Source of the DNA: an uncultured Oscillibacter sp.
GTDB lineage: Bacteria; Bacillota_A; Clostridia; Oscillospirales; Oscillospiraceae
Reading direction: 5' to 3'
Length of the DNA: 6,363 nucleotides
NCBI GenBank assembly: GCA_902462475.1
Contig: CABQCB010000113.1
Span: forward strand, 1-6,363
In this document: positions 1 to 6,363 of the stretch, piece after piece
Position numbering within the stretch: the first letter of the stretch is position 1
How the letters are laid out: each line of letters opens with the position of its first letter
Translations under genes and position numbers: made by a program
The notes under the pieces: generated by a model
What the model was told of the DNA's origin: nothing
Database searches by the model: none
Seen by the model: the letters and a program-made list of their open reading frames with translations, nothing else

Positions 1-1
1 G

Positions 2-1414
2 GCCGAGACGGTCCAGCGGCGGGATGTGGGGACCTCCGTCACGGGAACGGCCACACTGGAGCCGGCGGACGCGTACAACGTGACCACGCTGCTGTCGGCC
101 ACCATCCTTTCCGCCCCCTTTGAAGAAGGAGATCTGGTGGATCAGGACACGCTGCTCTATACTCTGGACAGCACCGACGCCCGGGATTCCGTGAGCCGGG
201 CCAACATCTCCACCCAGCAGGCCCAGCTGAGCTTCGAGCAGGCCCAGGAGGCGCTCAAGCCCACCGCGCCCATTTCCGGCACCATCAGCGAGGTGTATGC
301 CCACGACGGCGACAGCGTCACAGCCGGCACCCAGCTTGCCAGGATCGTCACCAGCACGGATGTCACCATGGATTTCCTGTTCCTTTATGTCTCGCCCGAC
401 GATTTCTATGCCGGTCAGAGCGCCACGGTGTTCATCGACGGGGTGGACGGCAGCGTCCAGGGCACGGTGGTCTCCGTTTCCGACTCCACCACGGTCACCA
501 GCAACGGAAAGCAGGGCTGCACCGTACGGGTGAAGATCCAGAACCCCGGCGCCATTTCCGACAGCTATACCGCCTCCGCCATCATCGGCAGCAATACCAG
601 CTACGGCATCACGCCCATCAGCATGCCCGCCTCCGCCGTGGTGTACGCAGGCTCTTCCGGCACCATCACGGGCTTTTCCAAGCTCTCCGGCAGTACGGTG
701 ACCAAGGGGGAGGTGCTGTGCACCATCGACTCCGAATCCGGCCGCAGCCAGCTGGAAAATGCCCGTCTGGCCCTGGAGAGCGCCCGCTTGTCTGCCAGCT
801 CTGCCCAGGGAAATCTGGATGACTACACCATCAAGTCCCCCATTTCCGGCACCGTCATCGAAAAGACGTTCAAAGCCGGCGACAAGGTGGACGGCGTGAC
901 CTCCGGCAACCTGGCGGTCATTTATGACCTCAGCTGCCTGAAAATGGACATGAGCGTCAACGAGCTGGATATTTCCAAGGTGCAGGTAGGCCAGGAGGTG
1001 GAGATCACCTGCAACGCCCTCATGGGCCAGACTTTCACCGGCACGGTGGAAAAGGTCAGCGTCAACGGCACCACCACCGGCGGCTTCACCACCTACCCGG
1101 TGACCATCTCCATCCAGGACTACGGCGAGCTGCGGCCGGGCATGAACGTCTCGGCCACCATCCTGTGCCAGACGGAGCAGGATGTGCTCACCGTGCCTGT
1201 GGCGGCGGTGAACCGGGGCAACACGGTGTCCGTGGCGTTGCCCGGCGCGCTGGCAGAGGACGGCGTGAGCGTGGCGGACCCCACGAAGGTGGAGCAGCGC
1301 AGCGTGACGCTGGGCATCAACGACGATAACTACATCGTGATCACCTCCGGCCTTTCCGAGGGGGAGACGGTGATCTACCAGGAGCAGGCCGTGAGCGAGG
1401 CGGCAGGAGGTTAA
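2..1414 (+). CDS. Periplasmic adaptor (HlyD/MacA-like membrane fusion) subunit of ABC exporter, 5'-partial, with duplicated module
   Basis: The adaptor should sit outside the membrane and work with the ATPase and permease encoded directly downstream. The frame is open from base 2, so the gene begins before the window. A GTG at 26 is in frame, but the preceding codons (ETVQRRD) continue a normal adaptor N-terminus, so it is not the start. About 470 residues are visible; any signal peptide or membrane anchor is off-window. Residues are numbered from base 2. Two lipoyl/barrel-sandwich halves are seen, each ending in a PISGT motif followed by G-D-x-V (residues 90-106 and 280-296). Each is preceded by an Ala/Gln/Leu-rich helical hairpin and followed by a beta-barrel-like segment with the pattern V-G-Q or A-G-Q. 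A C-terminal membrane-proximal-like domain (VPVAAV near 400, then GLSEGETVI) appears once. The family assignment is strong. The substrate is unknown. Confidence 0.9.
   Translation, partial: AETVQRRDVGTSVTGTATLEPADAYNVTTLLSATILSAPFEEGDLVDQDTLLYTLDSTDARDSVSRANISTQQAQLSFEQAQEALKPTAPISGTISEVYAHDGDSVTAGTQLARIVTSTDVTMDFLFLYVSPDDFYAGQSATVFIDGVDGSVQGTVVSVSDSTTVTSNGKQGCTVRVKIQNPGAISDSYTASAIIGSNTSYGITPISMPASAVVYAGSSGTITGFSKLSGSTVTKGEVLCTIDSESGRSQLENARLALESARLSASSAQGNLDDYTIKSPISGTVIEKTFKAGDKVDGVTSGNLAVIYDLSCLKMDMSVNELDISKVQVGQEVEITCNALMGQTFTGTVEKVSVNGTTTGGFTTYPVTISIQDYGELRPGMNVSATILCQTEQDVLTVPVAAVNRGNTVSVALPGALAEDGVSVADPTKVEQRSVTLGINDDNYIVITSGLSEGETVIYQEQAVSEAAGG
1405..1410 (+). promoter_or_regulatory. 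Ribosome binding site for the ATPase gene (GTG start)
   Basis: AGGAGG lies inside the last codons of the adaptor gene, 7 nt before a GTG at 1418. It fixes the GTG as the ATPase start and indicates coupled translation across a 3-nt intergenic gap. Confidence 0.85.
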
Positions 1415-1417
1415 GCC

Positions 1418-2155
1418 GTGGAGCATTTGATCGAACTGCGGGATGTATACAAGATCTATCAGATGGGCGATGAGGCCGTGCATGCCCTGGACGGCATCAG
1501 CCTGACGGTGGACCGGGGCGAGTTCGTGGCCATCGTGGGCTCCTCCGGCTCCGGCAAGTCCACCGCCATGAACATCATCGGCTGTCTGGATGTGCCCACC
1601 TCCGGCACCTATTATCTGGGGGGACGGGATGTCTCCGCCATGAACGACGATCAGCAGGCGGAGATCCGCAACAAGATGCTGGGCTTCATTTTTCAGCAGT
1701 ATAACCTGATCCCCAAGCTCACCGTGCAGGAAAACGTGGAGCTGCCGCTTTTGTACGCGGGCGTGGGGGCCCAGGAGCGCCGCGCCCGGGCCACGGAGGC
1801 CCTGGAGCGGGTGGGCCTTTCGGAAAAGCACCGCAATCTCCCCAGCCAGCTCTCCGGCGGCCAGCAGCAGCGGGTGTCCATCGCCCGGGCCCTGGCGGGG
1901 CATCCGTCCCTCATCCTGGCCGACGAGCCCACCGGCGCCCTGGATTCCCGCACGGGCCGGGAGGTGCTGGGCTTTTTGCAAAAGCTCAACCGGGAGGGGG
2001 ACACCGTGGTGCTCATCACCCACGATAACTCCATCGCCGTCCGGGCCCGCCGCATCGTGCGGCTCCAGGACGGGCGGATCATCTACGACGGGGATGCCTC
2101 CGATCCCCGGGCGGTGGTGCGGTCCGACGAGGGGGGAGAGGAGGAACCGGCATGA
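1418..2155 (+). CDS. ABC transporter ATP-binding protein, MacB/LolD (YknY-like) family
   Basis: This cytoplasmic ATPase powers the exporter formed with the flanking adaptor and permease. The protein has 245 residues, the usual length for stand-alone MacB/LolD-type ATPases. Every nucleotide-binding motif is intact: Walker A GSSGSGKST (41-49), Q-loop FQQYNL (92-97), signature LSGGQQQR (145-152), Walker B LILADEPTGALD (165-176) and H-loop THD (201-203). The segment MNIIGCLDVPTSG just after Walker A is typical of the MacB/LolD branch. Translation starts at a GTG with AGGAGG 7 nt upstream. The 3' end overlaps the permease ATG by 4 nt (ATGA). The C-terminal tail is short and acidic (SDEGGEEEPA). 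In Bacillus the comparable set is YknXYZ. Export of a peptide, lipid or drug cannot be distinguished from sequence. Confidence 0.96.
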   Translation: MEHLIELRDVYKIYQMGDEAVHALDGISLTVDRGEFVAIVGSSGSGKSTAMNIIGCLDVPTSGTYYLGGRDVSAMNDDQQAEIRNKMLGFIFQQYNLIPKLTVQENVELPLLYAGVGAQERRARATEALERVGLSEKHRNLPSQLSGGQQQRVSIARALAGHPSLILADEPTGALDSRTGREVLGFLQKLNREGDTVVLITHDNSIAVRARRIVRLQDGRIIYDGDASDPRAVVRSDEGGEEEPA

Positions 2156-3408
2156 ATTTTACACAGTCGTTCAAGCTGGCCCTCAAATCCCTGCGCACCA
2201 GCAAGATGCGCTCGTTCCTCACCATGCTGGGCATCATCATCGGCGTGGGAGCCGTCATTATCATCATCTCCCTGGGCAACGGCCTCAAGAGCATGGTGGA
2301 CCAGCAGGTGGAGCGGGTGGGCATCACCCAGATCTACACCTATACCTGGGGCCTGGGCGACGGCACCACCGGCAACGTGTCTCCCGAGGAGATGTACGAA
2401 GTGGTGGAGAGCCGTCCGGACCTCTTTGAGGGCATTACCCCTTGGGTGAGCGCCGGTCAGGGTATCCGGATCGGCGGCGAGGAGTATCCAAAGACCAGCA
2501 TTTACGGCGTCAGCGAGGCCATGTACCGACCCGCCACCGGCACGACTTTGGACGGCGGCGCCCTGGCCCGGGGCCGCTACCTCCAGTATGTGGACGTAGC
2601 CACTGAGCGGAAGGTGTGCGTGGTGGGCGCCTACGTGGAGCAGGCGCTTTTGGGCGGAGACGCCCTGGGCAAGACCGTCTCCATCCAGGGGGTCCCCTAC
2701 ACGGTGGTGGGCGTGCTGGCCCAGAACAGTGAGACCATGACGGAGGGCGGCGGCGACGACCAGCTCTACATCCCCTACGCCAATGCCATGCGCCTTTCCG
2801 GATCGTCCTACGTCTCCCTCTACCAGATCACGGCCGTGTCCCGGGACGCGGTGTCCCAGGCCCAGACGGTGCTCATGGACTTCCTGCGGGACTTTTACCA
2901 TGACACGGACGGGAGCTTAGTGTACAGTGCCTACTATGTGCAGACCATGCTGGAGCAGGTGGAACTCATCAACACCATGATGGGCGTTGCCATGATGGTG
3001 CTGGTGGCCATTGCGGCCATCTCCCTTTTGGTGGGCGGCATCGGCATTATGAACATCATGCTGGTGTCGGTCACCGAGCGCACCCGAGAGATCGGCATCC
3101 GCAAGTCCCTGGGCGCCAAGCGGCGGGATATCCGCCGCCAGTTCATCATCGAGGCGGGCACTACCTCCGCCATCGGTGGATTGCTGGGCATCGCCTTCGG
3201 GTGTCTGGTGGCCATGGGTGTGGGCACGCTCATCGGCGGCATGGTGGCCGCCCAGATGGGCGGCGGCGCCACCTTTACGGCGACTCCCACGGTCTCGGCT
3301 GTGGCGGTGAGCTTCGGGGTATCCGTGGGCATCGGCGTGCTGTTCGGTTACCTGCCCGCCAACAAGGCCGCCTGTCTCAACCCCATCGACGCCCTGCGCT
3401 ATGAATAA
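2152..3408 (+). CDS. ABC transporter permease, MacB/FtsX-type (YknZ-like)
   Basis: This integral membrane permease should couple ATP hydrolysis on the inside to conformational change on the outside (mechanotransmission). It has 418 residues in the usual MacB order. A short N-terminal amphipathic stretch with SLRTSKMRS is followed by TM1 (about 22-42). A large extracytoplasmic MacB_PCD-like domain spans about 45-270. TM2 (about 279-304), TM3 (about 339-361) and TM4 (about 380-402) follow. The loop after TM2 carries the hallmark TERTREIGIRKSLGAKRRDI (308-327), and the protein ends LNPIDALRYE, both conserved in FtsX/MacB permeases. Unlike Gram-negative MacB, the ATPase is a separate gene. The start ATG overlaps the ATPase stop (ATGA), with a purine-rich GAGAGGAGG site about 8 nt upstream. 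It is the last gene of the operon, followed at once by a terminator. Confidence 0.96.
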   Translation: MNFTQSFKLALKSLRTSKMRSFLTMLGIIIGVGAVIIIISLGNGLKSMVDQQVERVGITQIYTYTWGLGDGTTGNVSPEEMYEVVESRPDLFEGITPWVSAGQGIRIGGEEYPKTSIYGVSEAMYRPATGTTLDGGALARGRYLQYVDVATERKVCVVGAYVEQALLGGDALGKTVSIQGVPYTVVGVLAQNSETMTEGGGDDQLYIPYANAMRLSGSSYVSLYQITAVSRDAVSQAQTVLMDFLRDFYHDTDGSLVYSAYYVQTMLEQVELINTMMGVAMMVLVAIAAISLLVGGIGIMNIMLVSVTERTREIGIRKSLGAKRRDIRRQFIIEAGTTSAIGGLLGIAFGCLVAMGVGTLIGGMVAAQMGGGATFTATPTVSAVAVSFGVSVGIGVLFGYLPANKAACLNPIDALRYE

Positions 3409-3409
3409 A

Positions 3410-3439
3410 GGGGGACCGGCTTTTGCCGGTCCCTTTTTT
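3410..3439 (+). terminator. Intrinsic terminator of the exporter operon
   Basis: A 9-bp GC-rich stem, GGGACCGGC (3412-3420) paired with GCCGGTCCC (3425-3433), has a TTTT loop and six Ts at 3434-3439. It begins 2-4 nt after the permease stop codon. Flanking As and Ts can extend the stem. Confidence 0.93.
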
Positions 3440-3456
3440 AAAAATAATTTTTAAGG

Positions 3457-3483
3457 CAAACTTTTTTGTGAACTCCTTCGTCT
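3457..3483 (+). promoter_or_regulatory. Candidate ECF-sigma promoter (autoregulatory)
   Basis: CAAAC at 3457-3461, followed by a T-run, is separated by 17 nt from CGTCT at 3479-3483. This resembles the ECF consensus with an AAC -35 core and a CGTC -10. Transcription would begin near 3490, about 25 nt before the sigma gene start. The region upstream (3434-3456) is strongly AT-rich and could act like an UP element. ECF sigma genes commonly carry their own target promoter, so autoregulation is an inference. No better sigma-A promoter is visible between the terminator and the gene. Confidence 0.55.
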
Positions 3484-3500
3484 ATCAGGCAGAAACCACG

Positions 3501-3506
3501 AAAGGA
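3501..3506 (+). promoter_or_regulatory. Ribosome binding site deciding the sigma-factor start
   Basis: AAAGGA lies 9 nt before the ATG at 3516. It supports this start over a longer in-frame reading from a TTG at 3423, which falls inside the terminator loop and upstream of the candidate promoter. Confidence 0.7.
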
Positions 3507-3515
3507 TATGAGCCA

Positions 3516-4007
3516 ATGCCGCATATCACACAATCAGAATTGACCGCTTACCTGGTGGAAAATCAGGCGCGTTTTTATCGTTTGGCGTACAGCTATCTCC
3601 ATGACAGGGAAGAGGCCTTGGACGCGGTACAGACCGCTGTCTGCAAGGCACTGGAAAAACAAGATGGCCTGAAAAACGCCGACGCCATACGTACCTGGTT
3701 TTATCGGATCCTGGTCAATGTATGTACGGATCAGCTGCGCCGGAGACGGCGCGTGGTGCTGGTGCCCCAGGAGGCGCTGGACGCAGGCAGCTACGAAGAC
3801 CCGCTTCCTGTCGACGGCACGCTTGCCCAGCGGGTGGAGGGACTGCCGCCTGAGGTGGCTACCATCGTCAAGCTGCGCTTTTACGAGGAGCTGTCTCTCA
3901 AGGAGATCAGCGCCGTGGTGGACTGCCCGCTGAGCACGGTGAAGACCCGTTTGTACACTGGCCTGAAAAAACTTCGTGTTGAACTGGAAGGAGCGCAAGA
4001 AAGATGA
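3516..4007 (+). CDS. ECF-type RNA polymerase sigma factor (sigma-70 family, SigV-like context)
   Basis: It should direct RNA polymerase to an envelope-stress or similar regulon when released by the anti-sigma factor encoded next. The protein is 163 residues with only two domains, as in ECF sigmas. Region 2 spans about 15-80 (FYRLAYSYLHDREEALDAVQ, then WFYRILVNVCTDQLRRRRR). Region 4 spans about 109-155 (LPPEVATIVKLRFYEELSLKEI, then the helix-turn-helix PLSTVKTRLYTGLKKLR). ATG 3516 was chosen because an AAAGGA site precedes it and the protein then starts where ECF sigmas usually do. Its stop overlaps the next ATG by 4 nt (ATGA), which implies translational coupling and balanced levels. The first ~200 nt look less GC-rich than neighbouring genes. 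The SigV-like label rests on the partner protein, not on diagnostic residues in the sigma itself. Confidence 0.93.
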   Translation: MPHITQSELTAYLVENQARFYRLAYSYLHDREEALDAVQTAVCKALEKQDGLKNADAIRTWFYRILVNVCTDQLRRRRRVVLVPQEALDAGSYEDPLPVDGTLAQRVEGLPPEVATIVKLRFYEELSLKEISAVVDCPLSTVKTRLYTGLKKLRVELEGAQER

Positions 4008-4849
4008 ACGAATTTCGCACAGCCAAAGAGGCATATGACCAGACCCCTATCCCGCAGGAGCTGAACGACCGGGTGCAGGCGGGCATCCGCCAGGGCAGTG
4101 AGGCTTACCGCCGTGCCCACCATCGCGTGGCTCTGCGCCGCACCCTGACTACGGCCGCCGCCTGCTTTGTGGTGGTCGTGGGCGCGCTGAATCTCTCTCC
4201 CACCGTGGCGGCGGCTGCTGCCGACGTGCCGGTGCTGGGCGGCCTGTTCCAGATCCTGACGGTCCGCAGCTATGAGGATACCAATGGTGACCGTACCGTG
4301 GAGGTGGAGCAGCCCGGCTTGGAAGGCGGCGCCCTGGCCCAGCAGGTCTCTCAGGAGATCCAGGAGCGGGTGGACGCCAAGATCGCCGAGGGCGAGAAGA
4401 TCATCGCCGACTACAAGGACGCCTTCTTGGCCACCGGCGGCACCGAGGAGCAGTGGGCGGAAAAGGACAACACCGTCAGCGTCACCTATGACATCAAGTC
4501 CCAGACGGATACCACCGTCTCCTTCGTGGTGGACAGCTATGTGTCCATTGCCAGCGCTTATCAGGAGCAGGTGTACTACAACCTGGACCTGGCGGCGGAC
4601 CGGGAGATCACCCTGGCGGACCTGCTGGGCGAGAACTGGGTGGAGATCTGCAACGAGAGCATCCGCACCCAGATGGCCGAGAGCGAGGACCCCTCTGTGT
4701 TCTTCTCTGAGGACATGGGCGGCTTCACCACCGTGGACGAGACCACTTCCTTCTATATCAACGAAGCGGGCAATCCCGTGGTAGTGTTCCCCAAATACAC
4801 CGTGGCGGTCGGCGCCATGGGCAATGTGGAATTTGAGATCGCGAAATAA
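4004..4849 (+). CDS. Membrane anti-sigma factor, RsiV-like with DUF3298-type C-terminal domain
   Basis: It is predicted to hold the upstream ECF sigma inactive at the membrane. The protein has 281 residues. A charged cytoplasmic N-terminus (1-46) lacks the zinc-binding HxxxCxxC motif of ZAS anti-sigmas (the only N-terminal Cys, C54, lies in the membrane). One TM segment spans about 47-63 and is followed by an alanine-rich, signal-peptidase-like stretch TVAAAAAD (67-74). Then comes DVPVLGGLF and a long extracellular part. The end (about 190-281) matches the RsiV/DUF3298 pattern: NLDLAADREITLADLL, FYINEAGNPVVVFPKY, and AVGAMGNVEFEI. In Bacillus RsiV this type of domain binds lysozyme, and cleavage by signal peptidase starts sigma release. 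Whether this homologue senses lysozyme is inference. AAGGAG lies about 10 nt before the ATG. A terminator follows the stop by 13 nt. Confidence 0.85.
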   Translation: MNEFRTAKEAYDQTPIPQELNDRVQAGIRQGSEAYRRAHHRVALRRTLTTAAACFVVVVGALNLSPTVAAAAADVPVLGGLFQILTVRSYEDTNGDRTVEVEQPGLEGGALAQQVSQEIQERVDAKIAEGEKIIADYKDAFLATGGTEEQWAEKDNTVSVTYDIKSQTDTTVSFVVDSYVSIASAYQEQVYYNLDLAADREITLADLLGENWVEICNESIRTQMAESEDPSVFFSEDMGGFTTVDETTSFYINEAGNPVVVFPKYTVAVGAMGNVEFEIAK

Positions 4850-4862
4850 CGGCATAACGGCG

Positions 4863-4899
4863 AACGATCCCCGGAGCATGCTCCGGGGATCGTTTTTTT
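4863..4899 (+). terminator. Intrinsic terminator of the sigma/anti-sigma operon
   Basis: A perfect 32-nt palindrome (4863-4894, centre at 4878/4879, core CCCCGGAGC paired with GCTCCGGGG) is followed by a seven-T run (4893-4899). It starts 13 nt after the anti-sigma stop codon. A-A at the left foot gives only weak terminator character in the reverse direction. Confidence 0.95.
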
Positions 4900-4905
4900 A
4901 GGGGG

Positions 4906-4934
4906 TTGTGCCGGATGGGCCGGGGGTGTATGAT
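4906..4934 (+). promoter_or_regulatory. Candidate sigma-A promoter for cysK
   Basis: TTGTGC (4906-4911) and TATGAT (4929-4934) are separated by exactly 17 nt, with a G/C-rich spacer. The -10 element matches consensus at five of six positions. Transcription would start near 4941, giving a leader of about 25 nt. That is too short for a T-box or SAM riboswitch, and none is seen. Confidence 0.62.
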
Positions 4935-4952
4935 AAGAGAAATTTCAAAGAC

Positions 4953-4957
4953 GGAGG
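4953..4957 (+). promoter_or_regulatory. Ribosome binding site fixing the cysK start
   Basis: GGAGG lies 8 nt before ATG 4966. An in-frame extension back to a TTG at 4906 would overlap the promoter and add residues absent from CysK proteins, so 4966 is preferred. Confidence 0.85.
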
Positions 4958-4965
4958 AGAACGCC

Positions 4966-5895
4966 ATGAACATCGCCCACAGCATCACGGACCTGATCGG
5001 ACACACCCCGCTGCTGGAGCTTTGCCGCTATGAGGCCGCCCATGGTCTGGAGGCCACCATCCTTGGCAAGCTGGAACGCCAGAATCCCGCCGGCAGCGCC
5101 AAGGACCGGGTGGCCGCCGCCATGATCGACCAGGCGGAGCGCCAGGGCCGCCTGGTGCCGGGCGGCACCATCATCGAGCCCACTTCCGGCAATACGGGCA
5201 TCGGCCTGGCCGCTGTGGGCGCTGCCAAGGGCTACCGGGTGATCCTCACCATGCCGGACACCATGAGCGTGGAGCGGCGCAGCCTCATCGCCGCCTACGG
5301 CGCCGAGATCGTGCTCACGCCGGGCGCGGAGGGCATGGCGGGCGCTGTTGCCAAGGCGGAGGAGCTGGCGGCCTCCATCCCCGGCAGCATCGTGGCCGGA
5401 CAGTTTGAAAATCCCGCCAACCCGGCGGCCCACATGGCCACCACCGGCCCGGAGATCTGGGCCGATACGGACGGCAAGGTGGATATCTTCGTGGCGGGCG
5501 CCGGCACCGGCGGCACCCTCACCGGCGTGGGCCGGTACCTCAAGGAGAAGAACCCCGACGTGCGCATTGTGGCGGTGGAGCCTGCGTCCTCGCCCCTTTT
5601 GACCCAGGGCCGCGCAGGCGCCCACGGCCTCCAGGGCATCGGCGCCAACTTCGTGCCGGAGAACCTGGACCGGACGTTGCTGGACGAGATCATCCCCGTA
5701 ACGGATGAGGACGCCTACGCCGCCGGCCGGGAGCTTGCCCGGCGGGAGGGCATCCTGGCGGGCATTACCTCCGGCGCGGCGGTCTGGGCGGCGGCGGAGC
5801 TTGCCCGGCGGCCGGAGAACCGGGGCAAGGTCATCGTGGCGCTGCTGCCGGACAGCGGTGAGCGGTATTTGTCCACGCCCATGTTCCAGGAATAA
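4966..5895 (+). CDS. cysK: Cysteine synthase (O-acetylserine sulfhydrylase)
   Basis: This cytoplasmic PLP enzyme makes L-cysteine and acetate from O-acetyl-L-serine and sulfide, the last step of cysteine synthesis. At 309 residues it has the standard CysK length, and it begins with the typical [15 protein letters not shown]46 in NPAGSAKDR is the expected PLP-binding lysine. TSGNTG (73-78) is the substrate loop, QFENPANP (146-153) is the conserved family segment, and GTGGT (180-184) binds the PLP phosphate. GITSGAA and DSGERYLS (296-303) near the C-terminus complete the active-site set. There is no regulatory CBS domain, and the Y/K pattern of cystathionine beta-synthase is not evident. It appears monocistronic, with its own promoter and terminator, and no cysE or sulfate-assimilation gene lies beside it. 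A related activity such as a CysM-like or O-phosphoserine enzyme cannot be fully excluded by eye. Confidence 0.95.
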   Translation: MNIAHSITDLIGHTPLLELCRYEAAHGLEATILGKLERQNPAGSAKDRVAAAMIDQAERQGRLVPGGTIIEPTSGNTGIGLAAVGAAKGYRVILTMPDTMSVERRSLIAAYGAEIVLTPGAEGMAGAVAKAEELAASIPGSIVAGQFENPANPAAHMATTGPEIWADTDGKVDIFVAGAGTGGTLTGVGRYLKEKNPDVRIVAVEPASSPLLTQGRAGAHGLQGIGANFVPENLDRTLLDEIIPVTDEDAYAAGRELARREGILAGITSGAAVWAAAELARRPENRGKVIVALLPDSGERYLSTPMFQE

Positions 5896-5930
5896 AAAAG
5901 AGAGACGCCATATGGCGTCTCTCTTTTTTT
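5894..5930. terminator. Bidirectional terminator shared by cysK and gdhA
   Basis: A perfect 36-nt palindrome (5894-5929, centre 5911/5912) has the core GAGAGACGCCATATGGCGTCTCTC. A poly-A left flank and a poly-T right flank form a U-tract terminator on both strands. It overlaps the last bases of the cysK stop codon and lies 11 nt past the gdhA stop, so one element serves two convergent genes. Confidence 0.95.
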
Positions 5931-5940
5931 ACGGTTTGGA

Positions 5941-6363
<423 letters not shown>

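Noticed and set aside
26..28. GTG at 26 as the true start of the adaptor gene
   Set aside because: The frame continues to the window edge with adaptor-like residues, there is no ribosome site at the right distance, and a start here would lack any signal or anchor.
2083..2901. Long open frame on the - strand under the permease gene (272 codons)
   Set aside because: It lies entirely antisense to a clear MacB-type permease and the ATPase end. The translation is His/Gly/Ala-rich with no domain, as expected from a GC-rich shadow frame.
3469..3488. TGAAC at 3469-3473 as the -35 of the sigma promoter
   Set aside because: The only CGTC downstream (3479) is just 5 nt away, and nothing resembling CGTC occurs 15-17 nt after it.
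3423..3515. Upstream extension of the sigma factor from a TTG
   Set aside because: It would start in the terminator loop and upstream of the likely promoter. The added residues are hydrophobic and atypical for ECF sigmas, and ATG 3516 has its own ribosome site.
3881..4879. Long open frame on the - strand under the anti-sigma gene (332 codons)
   Set aside because: It is antisense to a recognisable RsiV-like protein, spans the terminator palindrome and has the His/Asp/Gly-rich composition of a mirror frame.
4906..4965. Upstream extension of cysK from a TTG
   Set aside because: The extension covers the candidate -35/-10 elements and the GGAGG site, and CysK proteins normally begin at the position encoded by ATG 4966.
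4945..5625. Open frame on the - strand under cysK (226 codons)
   Set aside because: It is antisense to an intact cysK with all catalytic motifs. No ribosome site or family pattern was seen.

Overview
The window reads as a typical chromosomal stretch of a GC-rich Clostridia-type Firmicute, most likely a gut Oscillospiraceae relative. This is inferred from strong Shine-Dalgarno sites, U-tract terminators, a Gram-positive MacAB-like exporter, an RsiV-type anti-sigma factor and cysK/gdhA sequences of clostridial type. No rRNA, tRNA, CRISPR, insertion sequence or phage feature is visible. The taxonomic call is an inference, not a database result.

Left block (2-3439, + strand): a tightly packed operon of three genes encodes a tripartite-style ABC exporter. 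They are a periplasmic-adaptor (membrane fusion) protein whose 5' end lies outside the window, a MacB/LolD-type ATPase, and a four-helix MacB/FtsX-type permease. The intergenic spacing is 3 nt and then a 4-nt ATGA overlap, and the operon ends in a strong intrinsic terminator. The adaptor contains two successive copies of the barrel-sandwich plus beta-barrel module.

Middle block (3457-4899, + strand): a candidate extracytoplasmic-function (ECF) promoter lies just after that terminator. It precedes an ECF sigma factor gene that overlaps, by ATGA, a gene for a single-pass membrane anti-sigma factor with an RsiV-like (DUF3298-type) extracellular domain. A long perfect palindrome followed by a T run closes the unit. 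The layout suggests an autoregulated envelope-stress switch.

Right block (4906-6363): a housekeeping-type promoter drives a monocistronic O-acetylserine sulfhydrylase gene (cysK). It converges on the 3' end of an NADP-type glutamate dehydrogenase gene (gdhA, - strand, truncated by the window edge). The two genes share one perfectly symmetric bidirectional terminator.

No gene-free stretch exceeds about 110 nt. The most distinctive features are the duplicated adaptor architecture and the sigma/anti-sigma module with its candidate autoregulatory promoter. Nothing here clearly amounts to an undescribed system.
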